Source: Syntrophomonadaceae bacterium
Lineage (GTDB): Bacteria; Bacillota; PH28-bin88
Direction: 5' to 3'
Assembly: GCA_018333865.1 (NCBI GenBank)
Contig: JAGXSE010000049.1
Location: 1 to 64,000, forward strand
DNA: 64,000 nucleotides
This document shows, one piece after another, positions 61,957 through 64,000 of this stretch. The notes under the pieces are model-generated. The model made no database searches. It was given only the letters and a program-made list of their open reading frames with translations, and was not told the DNA's origin. Within the stretch, counting starts at the first letter, position 1. Each line of letters begins with the position of its first letter. A program made the translations under genes and the position numbers.

Positions 61957-62763
61957 TCATTCTAAGGTGGAGTGAGCTTTTTCTACTACCTGACGAATAT
62001 TTTGAACATCAATCAAAGTATTATTTTTGTCAGTTAAGAATTTAATAATATACTCAATATTTCCTTCTGGACCCCGGATTGGAGAATAGGTTAGCATTTC
62101 GGCTGCAAGCCCGATGGTTTTACCAAAGTTAACGGTTTTTAGCAGAACTTCAATATGGACCTCCTTATCCCGCACAACCCCTTTTTTACCAACTTTCGCG
62201 GGACCTGCTTCAAACTGCGGTTTAACCAAAGCCACGATAATGCCTTTTTCTTTCAAGAGCTTAAAAACTGCAGGCAGTACCTTCTCAAGGGAAATAAAAG
62301 AAACGTCAATAACAGCAATATCTGAAAGGCAATTCAACTTTTCGGGTGTAACATACCTGATATTTGTTCTTTCTAAAAGATGGACCCTTGGATCGGTTCG
62401 AAGTTCCCAGGCCAACTGGCCATAACCGACATCAATAGCTGTTACACGCAAAGCTCCATAAATAAGGGAACAGTGTGTAAATCCGCCTGTAGAAGCTCCC
62501 ACATCTAGAACTGCTTTCCCGGCAAAGTCAAGGTTGAATTCTTTAATTGCTTTTTCCAGTTTCAACCCGCCCCTGCTAACATAGGGGTGTTCCTTGCCAA
62601 GGAATTTGATCTCAACATCAATTGGTAACACTGTTCCTGGCTTATCAACGCGTTCTCCGTTAACAAAAACCCGTCCGGCCATTACAGCAGCCTTGGCCTG
62701 TTCCCTGCTATTAAAGTACCCTCTTTCCGTTAAAATAAGGTCAAGTCTTTTTTTTGGATTCAC
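61957..62763 (-). CDS. tlyA: TlyA family rRNA (cytidine-2'-O)-methyltransferase
   Basis: A 268-residue protein with an N-terminal S4 domain (KRLDLILTERGYFNSREQA) and a FtsJ-like methyltransferase domain with KAVLDVGASTGGFTHC. TlyA enzymes 2'-O-methylate 16S and 23S rRNA. It lies directly after dxs, as is usual in Firmicutes. GTG start. Confidence 0.93.
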   Translation of the reverse strand: MNPKKRLDLILTERGYFNSREQAKAAVMAGRVFVNGERVDKPGTVLPIDVEIKFLGKEHPYVSRGGLKLEKAIKEFNLDFAGKAVLDVGASTGGFTHCSLIYGALRVTAIDVGYGQLAWELRTDPRVHLLERTNIRYVTPEKLNCLSDIAVIDVSFISLEKVLPAVFKLLKEKGIIVALVKPQFEAGPAKVGKKGVVRDKEVHIEVLLKTVNFGKTIGLAAEMLTYSPIRGPEGNIEYIIKFLTDKNNTLIDVQNIRQVVEKAHSTLE

Positions 62764-62796
62764 AAGCCAATACTCCCTCCATCGGGGCCAATAGGT

Positions 62797-64000
62797 TTAA
62801 GCAGTAGGCAGTTTATATTTAATCATCATGTGAATTTGCTTGACAATGCTGTCAGCTAACAGGCCAAATTTTTGCTGCAGGGTTTGGCTGTTTCCATGCT
62901 CAACAAAGATATCATCAATTCCTAAATTCAAGACATCCGCCTTAATGCCGTTTCCTGCCAATATTTCAAGAATGCCACTGCCTGCTCCACCAGCTATTAC
63001 ATTGTCCTCCAGGGTAATTACCCGCTTGCATTTTGCACTGTACTTTAAAATTAATTGTTCGTCAAAAGGCTTTATAAACCTGAGGTTGATAACTGCAACA
63101 GATAAACCATTGGAGACAGATACTGCTGCGGCAGCTAATGCCTGGTACACTAACGGACCAACTGCAAAGATTACCAGATCCTTTCCATCTTGCACAACCT
63201 CAGATCTGCCCCAAGGCAATAAATCTAAGTCTTGTTTCATTTTAACCCCCTGGCCAATACCCCTGGGATAACGGACAGCAACAGGCCCGATGTGACATAA
63301 AGCTGTATAAAGCATATGCTGAAGCTCATCCTCATCCTTTGGCGCCATGATAGAAATATTTGGTATCATTCTTAAATAAGACAGGTCAAACAAGCCATGA
63401 TGAGTCTCGCCATCCTCACCAACAATACCCGCCCTGTCCAAAGCAAAAACAACAGGTAGCTTCTGCATGCAGACATCATGTAAAACCTGGTCAAATGCCC
63501 GCTGCAAAAATGTAGAATATATTGCGACAACAGGCCGGAGTCCAGCTAAGGACATACTGGCCGCCAAAGTTACCGCATGCTGTTCAGCAATTCCAACATC
63601 AATAACCCGATGGGGATATTCCTTGCTCAAACGGGACAGGCCTGTCCCACCAGGCATGGCGGCAGTAATCGCCACGATTTCTGGATATTTAGCTGCCAGT
63701 TTTGTTAGTGTTTCACCGAAAACGCTGGTATAAGTCGGCGGCTCATCATGTTTAATTGGTTTTCCGGTAGTAATATCAAAAGGGCCCACTCCATGAAACA
63801 AATCAGGATTCTCTTCTGCGGGGTGGTATCCCTTGCCCTTCTTGGTTATAACATGAATCAAAATAGGGCCTTTGGTCGCCTTTGCATTTGTTAATACTGT
63901 CTTAACTGCTGAAAGGTTATGTCCATCGATAGGCCCCAAATAGGTAAATCCAAGCTCTTCAAAAAGCATTCCAGGAACCACCAGGTGTTTTACGCTGTCT
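62797..64000 (-). CDS. dxs: 1-deoxy-D-xylulose-5-phosphate synthase (C-terminal part, cut by window edge)
   Basis: The frame is open to base 64000 and reads D-S-V-K-H-L-V at the edge, so about 400 C-terminal residues are present. FEELGFTYLGPIDGHN, VTKKGKGYHPAE, and the transketolase block DVGIAEQHAVTLAA followed by DRAGIVGEDGETHHG are characteristic. It makes DXP from pyruvate and glyceraldehyde 3-phosphate, the start of the MEP route that ends at IspH farther along this window. Confidence 0.97.
   Translation of the reverse strand, partial: DSVKHLVVPGMLFEELGFTYLGPIDGHNLSAVKTVLTNAKATKGPILIHVITKKGKGYHPAEENPDLFHGVGPFDITTGKPIKHDEPPTYTSVFGETLTKLAAKYPEIVAITAAMPGGTGLSRLSKEYPHRVIDVGIAEQHAVTLAASMSLAGLRPVVAIYSTFLQRAFDQVLHDVCMQKLPVVFALDRAGIVGEDGETHHGLFDLSYLRMIPNISIMAPKDEDELQHMLYTALCHIGPVAVRYPRGIGQGVKMKQDLDLLPWGRSEVVQDGKDLVIFAVGPLVYQALAAAAVSVSNGLSVAVINLRFIKPFDEQLILKYSAKCKRVITLEDNVIAGGAGSGILEILAGNGIKADVLNLGIDDIFVEHGNSQTLQQKFGLLADSIVKQIHMMIKYKLPTA

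Noticed and set aside
22-64000. Many open frames on the plus strand over 180 bases
   Set aside because: They lie opposite real minus-strand genes, lack ribosome binding sites and recognisable domains, so they are shadows.
1-64000. CRISPR array, prophage or rRNA genes
   Set aside because: No spaced direct repeats, phage structural genes or rRNA sequence were seen in the window.

Overview
The window looks like a chromosome segment of an endospore-forming member of the Clostridia, most like the Peptococcaceae/Desulfotomaculum side of the Firmicutes. Three things point there: a dense set of sporulation genes (spo0A, spoIVB, spoIIM, spoIIAA-spoIIAB-sigF, dacF, two spoVA genes, spmA-spmB, ytfJ, spoIIP, spoIVA), the IspH-S1 fusion protein, and operon orders such as dxs-tlyA-nadK-mnmM-argR-recN-spoIVB-spo0A and der-plsY-gpsA-spoIVA. 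The placement is inferred from gene content and order only. Apart from a transposase fragment at the left edge, every supported gene is on the minus strand, so the text follows transcription from right to left.

Right end to about 46 kb: dxs (cut by the edge), tlyA, an NAD kinase with an N-terminal frameshift at a 10-A tract, mnmM, argR, recN, spoIVB, spo0A, then an envelope set (SteA, a GT2 glycosyltransferase, an MraY-like transferase, DUF3866), spoIIM and xerD. The nucleoside salvage genes deoB-punA-pdp and dacF follow.

About 45 to 39 kb: the spoIIA operon behind a consensus SigH promoter, a dodecin, spoVAEA and spoVAF without the core spoVA channel genes, and lysA behind its own SigA promoter and a lysine riboswitch.

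About 39 to 24 kb: cca (with an N-terminal scar of a lost DHH domain), a site-2 protease, trpS, scpA-scpB, a palindromic element, a nucleotide-sugar dehydrogenase, DUF2953-ytfJ, spmA-spmB, rluB, cobO, a FAH-family enzyme, a YhiN-like flavoprotein, a HutP-like protein, aroH, cmk and plsC.

About 24 to 8 kb: ispH-rpsA, fni, DUF1614-spoIIP, two DUF3189 paralogues, a DUF512 radical-SAM protein, der-plsY-gpsA, spoIVA, then the threonine genes thrC-thrB followed by a free-standing aspartokinase regulatory module, and tRNA-Pro(GGG). Below 8 kb: a GT4 glycosyltransferase, a large membrane protein with a phosphatase-like head, speH, a HepS-like/menG pair, an AbrB-PIN module, a broken acyl-CoA ligase and an ISAs1-type transposase end.

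I did not find a clearly new defence or mobile system. The most unusual theme is repeated loss inside otherwise conserved operons: no hom and no kinase domain of aspartokinase, no hepT, no spoVAC/AD/AEb, no tyrA/aroA between aroH and cmk, no DHH-CBS part of the tRNA nucleotidyltransferase, and a cut acyl-CoA ligase. The lost parts may be encoded elsewhere, which cannot be judged from this window.
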